This document shows positions 6,316-12,811 of a stretch of DNA of 12,811 nt, piece after piece. The notes under the pieces were generated by a model. That model was not told the origin of the DNA. It saw only the letters and a program-made list of their open reading frames with translations, and searched no databases. Positions within the stretch are counted from its first letter, which is position 1, and each line of letters starts with the position of its first letter. Source of the stretch: Alphaproteobacteria bacterium (GTDB taxonomy: Bacteria > Pseudomonadota > Alphaproteobacteria > Micropepsales > Micropepsaceae); assembly GCA_003131925.1 (NCBI GenBank), contig PKWC01000107.1, positions 1-12,811 of the forward strand. The letters run 5' to 3'. The position numbers and the translations under genes were made by a program.

Positions 6316-7356
6316 TTACCGGTCGCGGCGGGGGAGGGCGGCTTCGCGGAAGGAGATGAGCCGTTTTCCGGTCTCATCCCATAGGACCAGGTTTACGGAG
6401 CGAAGGCTCTGTCCGAGCGTCACCCGCCCAAGGGTTTCGAGCTGGGGATGATCGCGCAGGGCGCGATGCAAGCGGTAATACGGAATTCGGCTGCACAGGT
6501 GATGCACATGATGCACGCCGATATTCGCCGTGAACCACCTGAGCACGGCCGGGAGAACATAATGCGAACTTCCGGACAAAGCTGCGTCGGATACCGACCA
6601 GTCGCCGCTGCGCGCCCATGCGACGTTCTCGAACTGATGCTGCACGTAGAACAGCCAGACGCCGATCGACCCAGCGAGAAGCATGACGGGCAAATGCACC
6701 GCCGCGAATGGCCCGAACCCGATCAGCCAGATCACGAGTCCGGCCAGCACTGCGATCCCGGCATTGGTGGCCGCCGTGCTTGCCCATGGGCGCCAGCTCC
6801 AGCGCATCCGCTCGAACGGGAGCCGTTGCCGCAGGAAAAACAGCCACGCCGGTCCGATGCCGAACATGACAAGCGGATGGCGATAGGCGCGATAGGCGAT
6901 CCGCCCAAGCGTGGATCGCGACAGGTATTCATCCACGGTGAGAGTTAGGATGTCGCCGGTTCCCCGCCGGTCGAGATTGCCGGACGTGGCATGATGAAGG
7001 GTGTGACTGCGTTTCCAGTCGTCGTACGGCGTGAGCGTGAAAATTCCGAGCGCCCGCCCGATCCAGTCGTTCGTAGCGCGCCGCCGAAAAAATGCGCCGT
7101 GACCGCAATCATGCTGAATCATGAACAGCCGTACGAGGAATCCTGCCGTCGGTATCGCGAGCAGCAGCGTCAGCCAATAGCCGATCGGCAGAGAGAGCCA
7201 CATCAGACCCCAACCCAGCAGCAGGGCGCCGGCGGTCACGCCGAGTTCGAACAAGGCCCGCGACAGGTCGGGTTCGCGGTATCGCAGGAAGCTCTGAACG
7301 AGTGCGCGCACATCCGGCGCCGCTCCTGCCACAGTGTGATTTGATGCGATGCTCAA
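6316..7356 (-). CDS. Fatty acid desaturase (membrane-bound, three histidine boxes)
   Basis: Starting at TTG 7356, this is a 346-residue integral membrane desaturase that introduces a double bond into an acyl chain of a membrane lipid or acyl carrier, using a di-iron centre. The iron-binding boxes are complete: H82-D-C-G-H86, H118-T-L-H-H122 and H282-H-V-H-H286. The FYVQHQFE motif (237-243) is typical of the bacterial and plant delta-12/omega-6 type. Hydrophobic segments lie at about 38-57, 60-79, 200-222 and 224-239. The TTG is chosen because GGGGAAGAG directly precedes it and the added N-terminal residues of the longer frame (from 7506) look non-coding. A tail ending REAALPRRDR closes the protein. 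Regiospecificity cannot be read from sequence. It is convergent with the small ORF at 6008-6250 and divergent from the phosphoesterase. Confidence 0.92.
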   Translation of the reverse strand: MSIASNHTVAGAAPDVRALVQSFLRYREPDLSRALFELGVTAGALLLGWGLMWLSLPIGYWLTLLLAIPTAGFLVRLFMIQHDCGHGAFFRRRATNDWIGRALGIFTLTPYDDWKRSHTLHHATSGNLDRRGTGDILTLTVDEYLSRSTLGRIAYRAYRHPLVMFGIGPAWLFFLRQRLPFERMRWSWRPWASTAATNAGIAVLAGLVIWLIGFGPFAAVHLPVMLLAGSIGVWLFYVQHQFENVAWARSGDWSVSDAALSGSSHYVLPAVLRWFTANIGVHHVHHLCSRIPYYRLHRALRDHPQLETLGRVTLGQSLRSVNLVLWDETGKRLISFREAALPRRDR

Positions 7357-7359
7357 GCG

Positions 7360-7368
7360 CTCTTCCCC
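7360..7368 (-). promoter_or_regulatory. Ribosome binding site supporting the desaturase TTG start
   Basis: GGGGAAGAG on the minus strand ends 3 bases before TTG 7356, with its GGGGAA core 6 bases away. No comparable site precedes the upstream alternative start at 7506. Confidence 0.5.
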
Positions 7369-7569
7369 GTTGAAAGTTCGTGGCTGGCCGCGAAGTGTCG
7401 CCCACAGCCACGGCGAAATCTGTACAAAACGGCTCACGGGAATGAGGTGGCGATCCCGAATTTGGCCATCACATGAATGCCGGCCGCCACGCAATTCAAA
7501 TCCCACGACGCAATCACGAACGCAACCGTGCAGTGCGGTTCTACACGGGCTAAATTAAAAAAAAATGAT

Positions 7570-7720
7570 TGTCATGGGCCGTCACCCCGGTCCGCGCGAG
7601 AGCGCGGCCGGAGTGTAGACTCCAAGCGGGCCACCCAGTTGGAAGCGACATGCGCAGAATTCCGGGTGGTCCGGTCTCATCCCCCGGTTAAACCGGGGGA
7701 CCCTTCGCCGGGCCATGACA
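7570..7720. repeat. Inverted-repeat element with TGTCATGG ends, flanked by A- and T-runs
   Basis: TGTCATGG at 7570-7577 is matched by CCATGACA at 7713-7720, with further loose complementarity inward (GGCCG on the left, CGGGCC on the right). A nine-A run precedes the left end and a T-run follows the right end, continuing the symmetry. A perfect 21-base palindrome built on CCCCCGGTT lies inside at 7680-7700. No coding frame is convincing here. The ends resemble those of the element at 5413-5585 and the partial copy at 12790-12811. Confidence 0.6.
7680..7700. repeat. 21-base perfect palindrome inside the repeat element
   Basis: TCCCCCGGTT and AACCGGGGGA are exact reverse complements around a single central base. 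This could form a hairpin or cruciform. It lies near the right arm of the 7570-7720 element, so it is more likely a structural part of the element than a terminator for a gene. Confidence 0.7.
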
Positions 7721-8002
7721 TTTTTTTGATTCAATCCGTTCGGAAACCGCTCCAGCGAAAAGGGCAGATTGACCAAACGCATCAATCAACATCGGCAAGA
7801 CGGTTGCGCCGGCGCAGGATCGCCTGGACGCGCGCGATGGGAGAGCTGGCGTGCGTTCGGCTTCGCCTTCCATCATCAATGCGTCATGCAATCATCACGC
7901 AGGTGTCGCAAAATTTAGCATCTGCTGCAACAGAGCGAGGCCCCTAATACGGGCGGGCGAGTGACTCTGCCCGCCTAACCACATTCTTCAAGGGGAACCA
8001 CT
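7721..8002 (+). promoter_or_regulatory. Upstream region of the phosphoesterase gene, with leader hairpin
   Basis: This region holds no gene and must carry the phosphoesterase promoter, but no convincing -35/-10 pair was identified. At 7952-7975 GGCGGGC pairs with GCCCGCC, extended inward by GAG/CTC, giving about ten base pairs with one bulged T. The hairpin ends 27 bases before the ATG and about 14 bases before the AAGGGGA ribosome binding site. No T-tract follows it. Confidence 0.5.
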
Positions 8003-9253
8003 ATGACATTGAAGCACACTGCGCTGGCGGTGCTCGCCGGCGCTGCGATTGCTGCTGTCGTGCCGGCTGCTGCCGGTCCGAAGCATCCGTTCGCCATGCC
8101 GCGGCTGGACCATGTCTGGGTCATCATGATGGAAAACCACGGCTACGTGCAGATTATCAACAACCCCTACGCGCCGTTCGCCAATCAGGAGGCGCAAACG
8201 GCGAATTTGGCGGCGAATTACTTCGCCGTGGCGCATCCCAGCTTGACCAACTATCTGGAAGTGGTCGGCGGCTCCAATTTCGGCATCACCGACGACAACC
8301 CGCCGGATTGGCACAACGCGTCCTGCCAGCCGAATATCGTCAGCGGCGTCAACAATAACGAGAAAGACCCGAATCCAATCTGTCCGATTGCCGGCACCGG
8401 CACCGATCAGCCGACCCCGGCACTGGACTGCAGCAACGAGGTGAACGGCTGTCCTCCGGGCCCGGTGATCAACATCGACGGCATCGAAAGCTACAATGCA
8501 GCCGCCACCGTCGGCGCAATGATCGGCGACCAGCTCGTCGCGGCAGGCAAGAGCTGGAAGTCCTATCAGGAAAGCCTGCCGCCGGGCGGCGCGGATGGTG
8601 TCAATTATGGTGACGGCCAGTTCTCGAATCTCACCCAGTTCACAGCGGCCGAGCAGGCGCTGGGCGAGGCGAACAGCGCGGAAGTGAACCTCTATGCTGT
8701 CAAGCACAGCCCCTTCAACTATTTTGCCAGCGTGCAGAGCGGCACCAATCCCGCCAACAGCCTTGCCAACACGGTCGGCTTCGACGGCCCCATCGGCCTC
8801 TATCACGATCTGGCCGTCAACCAGGCGCCGGCTTTCTCGTTCATCGCGCCGAACCAGTGCGACGACCAGCACGGGCAGGGCAATGCCGGCCCGTTCTGCG
8901 CCTTCGATCCGAACGACAATGGCACGCAGACTGGCCTCAATTACGGCCTGATCCAGCAGGGCGATCAGTCGCTGCAGAAGATTGTCACGACGATCAAGGC
9001 CTCGCCGGTCTGGAAGAAGGGCCGCAATGCGATCATCATCTTATGGGACGAGGACGATTACAGCGTCGCCCCCACAACCAACCAGGTGGCGCTGATCGTT
9101 GACACCAATTTCACCAGGAAGCGTGTCACCAGCAACAATTTCTACAATCACTTCAACCTGACGGACACGCTTGAAGCCGCGTTCGGGCTGCCCTGCCTGA
9201 ACCATGCGTGCGATCCGCAATCCTACTCGATGGCGGATCTTTTCCAGCGCTAG
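8003..9253 (+). CDS. Exported phosphoesterase/acid phosphatase, phospholipase C-like family (PF04185 type)
   Basis: This 416-residue protein starts at ATG 8003 behind AAGGGGA. Residues 1-24 form a signal peptide (MTLKHTA, hydrophobic core, ending AAA before Gly25), so it acts in the periplasm or outside. The mature part has the motifs of the family that contains bacterial phospholipase C, AcpA acid phosphatase and SapM-like phosphatases: VIMMENHGY (40-48), with E44 and N45 as likely metal ligands; AHPSLTNYLEVVGGS (77-91), with S80 the likely nucleophile by analogy; PNQCDDQHG (283-291); and ILWDEDD (346-352). Several cysteines in the 108-150 and 286-299 loops could pair in the periplasm. It cleaves phosphate mono- or diesters; the substrate may be a phospholipid, phosphoinositide or small phosphoester. 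Length is shorter than classical phospholipase C and close to the phosphatase branch. Confidence 0.9.
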   Translation: MTLKHTALAVLAGAAIAAVVPAAAGPKHPFAMPRLDHVWVIMMENHGYVQIINNPYAPFANQEAQTANLAANYFAVAHPSLTNYLEVVGGSNFGITDDNPPDWHNASCQPNIVSGVNNNEKDPNPICPIAGTGTDQPTPALDCSNEVNGCPPGPVINIDGIESYNAAATVGAMIGDQLVAAGKSWKSYQESLPPGGADGVNYGDGQFSNLTQFTAAEQALGEANSAEVNLYAVKHSPFNYFASVQSGTNPANSLANTVGFDGPIGLYHDLAVNQAPAFSFIAPNQCDDQHGQGNAGPFCAFDPNDNGTQTGLNYGLIQQGDQSLQKIVTTIKASPVWKKGRNAIIILWDEDDYSVAPTTNQVALIVDTNFTRKRVTSNNFYNHFNLTDTLEAAFGLPCLNHACDPQSYSMADLFQR

Positions 9254-9272
9254 TCGTTCCGGCGCGCATCGA

Positions 9273-9308
9273 GGTCAACCAGGGGGTATCCACACCCCCC
9301 GGTTGACC
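9273..9308. terminator. Hairpin downstream of the phosphoesterase gene
   Basis: GGTCAACCAGGGGG and CCCCCCGGTTGACC pair over 14 positions with one mismatch around an 8-base loop. The stem begins 19 bases after the phosphoesterase stop. There is no T-run after it on either strand, so it could be a bidirectional transcript end between the convergent genes, or another intergenic repeat unit. Confidence 0.55.
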
Positions 9309-9451
9309 GACTTTGCCATGAATGCTCCGGGAGAAGCTCACATGGCAGGTTCGAAGCGCAGCCTTAATGCGAATCTGATCCTGCTTTCGCTCGGCCCCTC
9401 TGCCTGCATTCGAAGTCCACCCCAAAACGCCCGCAGCATGGACGTTTGCGC

Positions 9452-9892
9452 TTACTTAAGGATCAGCTGCCGGAACATCGTGCTGCCGCGCATCGTGCGA
9501 ATCGTTTCGCGGTCCACGTTTGCCTTGCTCGCGCCTTCAATCGAACCGAAGAATTTTTTTGTCATCGAGTCACGCTGGTCGAGCGGCATGTCGAGCGCCC
9601 CCATGTTCTTCCATTCCACGGCGAGCACGAGGTTGGGTTCGTTGTCTCGCGCATCCACGGTCGTGAACACCTTGTAGTCGATGACATAGCCAGCCGCTTT
9701 CAGCGCTTCCTGTTCCGCGCGCCACGTGTGAGAGACGAACTTCATGTAATCGTCAAAATGACCGGGTTTCGTCTGGACCGACGCAATGTTCCAAACCGGA
9801 CCGTTGTCGTACGGGCGTTCCTGTGCGGAGGCCGCAGCTGCGAAGTCCGCAACAGCACCTAACGCAATGAACGCAATGATGATGCTTTTCAT
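9452..9892 (-). CDS. Exported protein, predicted dimeric alpha-beta barrel-like, unknown function
   Basis: This 146-residue protein starts at ATG 9892 behind AAGGGG. Residues 1-23 form a signal peptide (MKSIIIAFIALGAVADFAAA, then ASA before Gln24). The mature part shows a strand (PVWNIASVQT), the PGHFDDYMKFV helix typical of dimeric alpha-beta barrel proteins, a second strand (VIDYKVFTTV), a third (NLVLAVEWKNMGAL) and a C-terminal helix with ASKANVDRETIRTMRGS. This order resembles proteins of the NIPSNAP/antibiotic biosynthesis monooxygenase superfamily, but no catalytic residues can be identified and an exported member is not usual for the enzymes of that fold. A ligand-binding or stress-related role is possible but not shown. 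It is convergent with the phosphoesterase and divergent from the lipase. Confidence 0.8.
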   Translation of the reverse strand: MKSIIIAFIALGAVADFAAAASAQERPYDNGPVWNIASVQTKPGHFDDYMKFVSHTWRAEQEALKAAGYVIDYKVFTTVDARDNEPNLVLAVEWKNMGALDMPLDQRDSMTKKFFGSIEGASKANVDRETIRTMRGSTMFRQLILK

Positions 9893-10015
9893 GATCGAAT
9901 GCCCCTTTCGGCGAGTTGAGCCTCATATTGACCGCAAACCGTCGGCAGCGCCATACCGCCTCGTTCGGGACCGCGGACGGCCGCGTCAGTTCCATTTGAA
10001 GGTTGCAAATGACGA

Positions 10016-10043
10016 TTGCAAAGCACTTGCTGCTGGCTATGGT
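10016..10043 (+). promoter_or_regulatory. Possible sigma-70-like promoter for the lipase gene
   Basis: TTGCAA (10016-10021) and TATGGT (10038-10043) are spaced by 16 bases and lie about 100 bases before the lipase start, in the 247-base divergent region. The match is moderate and the base composition makes chance agreement likely. Confidence 0.25.
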
Positions 10044-10139
10044 GAGCGCGCGCCCGAAACGGACGCACCGCACGACCCGCTTTACGCAACTGTTAACTTC
10101 CTGTCGTGCTAACCTGCCGCGGACATTGCGGCGACGAAC

Positions 10140-12341
10140 ATGAAGCAGGGAAGATTCTTCTTAGGCTTGCCGGTCGTGTGCGTGCGCAACGCGCTGATGT
10201 TTGCGGCTGCAGCGATCGCCTTCACATTTTCAACGGCGCAGGACGCGGCATCGGCTGCTGCTCCTGCTTCAACGTCTGTGGCCGCGCTCGATCCGTTTCT
10301 GGTCGGCGCGGGGCATCTCGGCAATATCGGTCTTGCGGCTTTTCTTGCGGGAGATCCGAACCTCGCCGCCTATGCCGCCAACGCACTTTCCGCCGACGGC
10401 GCCTCCGCCGCCATTGTGCTCTTCGAGACCACGTCCGATTCCTCCGTCACATTCCAGATCAACAGCGCCGCGACGCTTCTTCCGTACACGGATACTTTCC
10501 TGACGACCACGCCCGCCACCGGACAATCCAGCCAGACGGTCTCCAGCCTGATCCAGGTCGGTTCGGAATATTACGCGCCCGTCCTCGTCCAGGGGCCGCT
10601 TGCGGGCTATTCGCAGGACAACACGATCAGCGTCACCGCCACGCAGGACGGAGCGCAGGCGAGCGGGAACCTCGCCCTGACCATCCCGCCTCTCGTGCTG
10701 GTGCATGGCCTGTGGGGCGACCGCAAGAGCCTATCGCAGGCCGAAACCTGGCTGCGCAGCCATGCGCCCTGGAAAAGCGCCGCCGCGCTCGTGGAGCCGA
10801 TCTGCTATTCGAAATATCTGCGCTTCGACGCGAAGAAGGATCCGCTGAGCAACGGCACCGACCCCTGCGAAGTGACGTCGAAAGCCGCGCTGCAGACCGA
10901 AATCGATTCGCTCATGGCCGAGCTAGACAGCGAGCAGATCGTCGGCGCGCGCGTGGATCTGGTGGTGCACAGCATGGGCGGCCTCGTCGCCCGCAACTAC
11001 GCCTCGCAGCCGAAATACGACTCGGTCCGCAACAGGATGCAGGGCCAGTTCCACGCGATCGTCACGCTGAACACGCCGGAGACGGGTTCGCTGCTTGCGC
11101 CGTTCCTGATCGCCAAGCGCGATGCGAAACGCAAGGCGCCGCTGTGGACACCGCAGGGATTCATCTGGGACGCGGTCTGTGGCAACGCGACGGTCGCCAG
11201 GTGCTTCGACGCGAACGGCTATCCGATCTACGCGCCTTCCCTTCCCGTCAACAGCGGCGCCGTTTATTCGCTCGATCCCGATGGACCAAGCCTCAACAAT
11301 CCGAACCTGTCGGGCCCGAATATCGGCAACGCGACGTGGCGCGCGATCAGCTCGACGAAGCCCGGCAACAGCGCGCTCGCCCTGGGGCTCGATACGCTGA
11401 TCGCGGCACTCTACAGCAATCCGGATGGTAAGAAGGTACCGACCGTGGATTCGATTCTGCAGGATGAGCCGAACGATGCCATCGTGACCGTCGACAGTCA
11501 GACCAAAGGCGCCGAGGGAAATCAGCTTTATACATTCGCGAGGCTGTCGCACACCTCGCTCGTCAGCAGTATTCTGACCTGGCTGACGGGTGACAACATC
11601 AACGACAACAGTGTGACGGACGATCCGTCGAACAGCGTGGACAAGCTCGCGGCATGCTGGATCGAGACAACCGGTTCAGATACCTGCCTGACGCCACGGG
11701 CCGCGATTGCCGCGAACACGCAAGCTCCACCAACAAGCCCGCGCATGCTCAAGCCGGTGGACCGCCTGCTGGTGCGGGGCCCGACGCGCGTCACGCTCGG
11801 CATGCCCTTCGAAACAACGATCCGCGTGCCCCCGTCTGGTTTGCGCCCGCAGCTCGCGGTGTATCAGCTGGGCGAAACAGGGCGCGTGAAGCCGGAAGAA
11901 GTGACGGCGACGGGTGCAAACGGGAATTTGCATGTCCACATCACACCGAAACTCCTGGGACCGGTGAGTTTCGGCGTCCGGGCGGTTTTCGCCGATGGCG
12001 GCGTGTCCGTGCGGACATTGCATGCCTTCGTTGCGCCGCCGGCCGCACCGCCGCTGTCCTTCCGCGCCAGCGATCTGCCGGTTCTGGTGCTGACGGGCGA
12101 TTCGGACACCGCGACCGCCATGCCGCACCCGACCGCGCTCTACCCGGCGCCCATCGGCTGGCTCGACCTCAATGCCCGCTTCGTGACCTGGACGCTCGTG
12201 CCGCAGCCCGGCGCGCCCACGATCCGCGTCGATCCGAACGGTCTCATTCACGCGCTCGCGCCGGGAGACGCAAGCGTGGAAGCGCATTTTGGCTCCGTCA
12301 CTGCCGGTTTGCGCGTGATCGTGCGTCAGACCCAGCAATAA
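10140..12341 (+). CDS. Exported alpha/beta-hydrolase lipase/esterase with C-terminal Ig-like domains
   Basis: This 733-residue protein starts at ATG 10140; the ribosome binding site is weak. Residues 1-39 look like a signal peptide (MKQGR, hydrophobic ALMFAAAAIAFTF, then AQDAASA). Residues 50-180 are a beta-rich N-terminal domain. The alpha/beta-hydrolase domain begins with PLVLVHGLWG (184-193, oxyanion HG) and contains the nucleophile elbow VVHSMGGL (275-282, S278). Likely remaining triad members are D446 in the NDAIVTVDSQ segment and H471 in RLSHTSLV. Extra cysteines (222, 243, 347, 355, 506, 516) suggest disulfides in an exported enzyme. Residues 535-632 and 640-730 resemble two beta-sandwich domains, the last with the FVTWTLVP, DPNGLIHALAPGDASVEA pattern of bacterial Ig-like group 2 domains. 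It would hydrolyse lipid or other ester bonds outside the cell. Most bacterial lipases of this fold are 300-400 residues. Confidence 0.88.
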   Translation: MKQGRFFLGLPVVCVRNALMFAAAAIAFTFSTAQDAASAAAPASTSVAALDPFLVGAGHLGNIGLAAFLAGDPNLAAYAANALSADGASAAIVLFETTSDSSVTFQINSAATLLPYTDTFLTTTPATGQSSQTVSSLIQVGSEYYAPVLVQGPLAGYSQDNTISVTATQDGAQASGNLALTIPPLVLVHGLWGDRKSLSQAETWLRSHAPWKSAAALVEPICYSKYLRFDAKKDPLSNGTDPCEVTSKAALQTEIDSLMAELDSEQIVGARVDLVVHSMGGLVARNYASQPKYDSVRNRMQGQFHAIVTLNTPETGSLLAPFLIAKRDAKRKAPLWTPQGFIWDAVCGNATVARCFDANGYPIYAPSLPVNSGAVYSLDPDGPSLNNPNLSGPNIGNATWRAISSTKPGNSALALGLDTLIAALYSNPDGKKVPTVDSILQDEPNDAIVTVDSQTKGAEGNQLYTFARLSHTSLVSSILTWLTGDNINDNSVTDDPSNSVDKLAACWIETTGSDTCLTPRAAIAANTQAPPTSPRMLKPVDRLLVRGPTRVTLGMPFETTIRVPPSGLRPQLAVYQLGETGRVKPEEVTATGANGNLHVHITPKLLGPVSFGVRAVFADGGVSVRTLHAFVAPPAAPPLSFRASDLPVLVLTGDSDTATAMPHPTALYPAPIGWLDLNARFVTWTLVPQPGAPTIRVDPNGLIHALAPGDASVEAHFGSVTAGLRVIVRQTQQ

Positions 12342-12502
12342 GTCAGGGGCAGGTTCTCGGGCCGCCGCTTTGTCAACTCGCCGGCCGATGACTGCCAAAA
12401 ATACCACGCACGAGGATGAATTTGTGAGTTTCTGGAACGGCTCGCACCGTTCTTCGTTGGCGCTTCGGTGCGTTCGGGGGGCCGCCGGGGATAAGTGCGC
12501 CT

Positions 12503-12739
12503 ATGGGTCAGTCGATCGAGCCGCTGTCGCCGGAACAGCGAATTGCCCACTACCGCGAAATGGCGATGGAAGTCACAAGGCTGTCGGGCGAGACCCGCTC
12601 AGTCGGAATGAAGGCGCAGTTCCTGCAGCTGGCTCAGTCGTGGCTTGCGCTGGCTGACGAAGTCGAGCGCAACATCCCAGAAGGCGATGTAACCGTGGAA
12701 CGGACCGCGATCCCCATGGACGCGATTCTTCCCGTTTAG
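12503..12739 (+). CDS. Small conserved-type soluble protein of unknown function
   Basis: This 78-residue protein starts at ATG 12503 with GGGG about 13 bases upstream. It opens MGQSIEPLSPEQRIAHYREM, followed by helices covering about residues 10-30 and 36-58 (GMKAQFLQLAQSWLALADEV), and ends ERNIPEGDVTVERTAIPMDA. From memory, short proteins with an SPEQR...YR...A and an R/K-x-x-FLxLAQSWLxLADEVE core are widespread, uncharacterised proteins in Bradyrhizobium-like bacteria. It has no signal peptide or membrane segment and is probably cytoplasmic and helical. The stop is complete, leaving 72 bases to the window edge, where a partial repeat lies. It follows the lipase on the same strand with a 161-base gap, so cotranscription is doubtful. 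Confidence 0.8.
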   Translation: MGQSIEPLSPEQRIAHYREMAMEVTRLSGETRSVGMKAQFLQLAQSWLALADEVERNIPEGDVTVERTAIPMDAILPV

Positions 12740-12789
12740 TGAATCGACTCCCGCCGACCGAGCAATCGCAACACTTCGTGCCCAAAGGC

Positions 12790-12811
12790 TGTCATGGCCC
12801 GCCACCCCGGT
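12790..12811. repeat. Partial copy of the TGTCATGG repeat at the right edge
   Basis: The last 22 bases begin TGTCATGGCCCGCCACC and match 7570-7591 at 20 of 22 positions. The element presumably continues past the window, so its other arm cannot be seen. Confidence 0.6.

Noticed and set aside
6021..6377. Minus-strand frame whose start reads ATGKATYTARRDGVLAVRD
   Set aside because: This short stretch looks protein-like and could be the remnant of a small exported protein, but the frame then turns into Arg/Pro-rich sequence and has no supported start, so it is not listed as a gene or pseudogene.
7988..8872. Minus-strand open frame of 294 codons
   Set aside because: It is antisense to the phosphoesterase, whose catalytic motifs and signal peptide are clear; the antisense product has no recognisable motif.
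10106..11431. Plus-strand open frame of 441 codons
   Set aside because: It overlaps the lipase in another frame and its product is dominated by Arg, Ala and Gly, as expected of an out-of-frame reading of GC-rich coding DNA.
11676..12407. Minus-strand open frame of 243 codons
   Set aside because: Arg- and Gly-rich reading antisense to the C-terminal part of the lipase, whose frame continues with sensible beta-domain sequence.
12443..12472. CGCACCG/CGGTGCG hairpin after the lipase gene
   Set aside because: Only a 7-bp stem with a 16-base loop and no T-tract, about 100 bases past the stop; too weak to call a terminator.

Overview
The window looks like chromosomal DNA from a GC-rich alphaproteobacterium, most likely of the Bradyrhizobium/Rhodopseudomonas/Afipia kind. 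This is inferred from codon and base composition, frequent TTG starts, many short secreted proteins of the rhizobial type, and intergenic inverted repeats carrying GTCATGGCC-type ends. No rRNA, tRNA, CRISPR array, transposase or integrase gene was recognised.

Layout. Bases 1-384 hold two small minus-strand genes whose ends overlap; the second runs off the left edge. A polytopic membrane protein (494-1894, minus) follows, with a start-proximal half of clearly lower G+C and a gene-free stretch of about 410 bases beside it. Two short secreted proteins come next on the minus strand (2307-2654 and 2796-3104), separated by a strong hairpin; the second carries a Gly-Val repeat encoded by hexanucleotides. 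An aldo/keto reductase (3427-4377) and a two-helix membrane protein of unknown role with a TTG start (4522-5202) complete this minus-strand series. From 5413 to 5585 lies an inverted-repeat element with near-identical 40-base arms, followed by two doubtful small plus-strand ORFs (5828-5980, 6008-6250).

The right half is dominated by lipid and envelope functions: a three-histidine-box fatty acid desaturase (6316-7356, minus), an exported PF04185-type phosphoesterase (8003-9253, plus), an exported protein predicted to have a dimeric alpha-beta barrel (9452-9892, minus), and a large exported serine lipase/esterase with C-terminal Ig-like domains (10140-12341, plus). A small soluble protein follows (12503-12739, plus). 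The genes alternate in strand and are not an operon; a shared role in lipid turnover is only a suggestion.

A second inverted-repeat element (7570-7720) and a partial copy at the right edge (12790-12811) share ends with the first. I did not find a convincing new multi-gene system. The observations most worth checking are the repeat-element family, the lipase architecture, the Gly-Val repeat protein and the hairpin just upstream of the phosphoesterase ribosome binding site.
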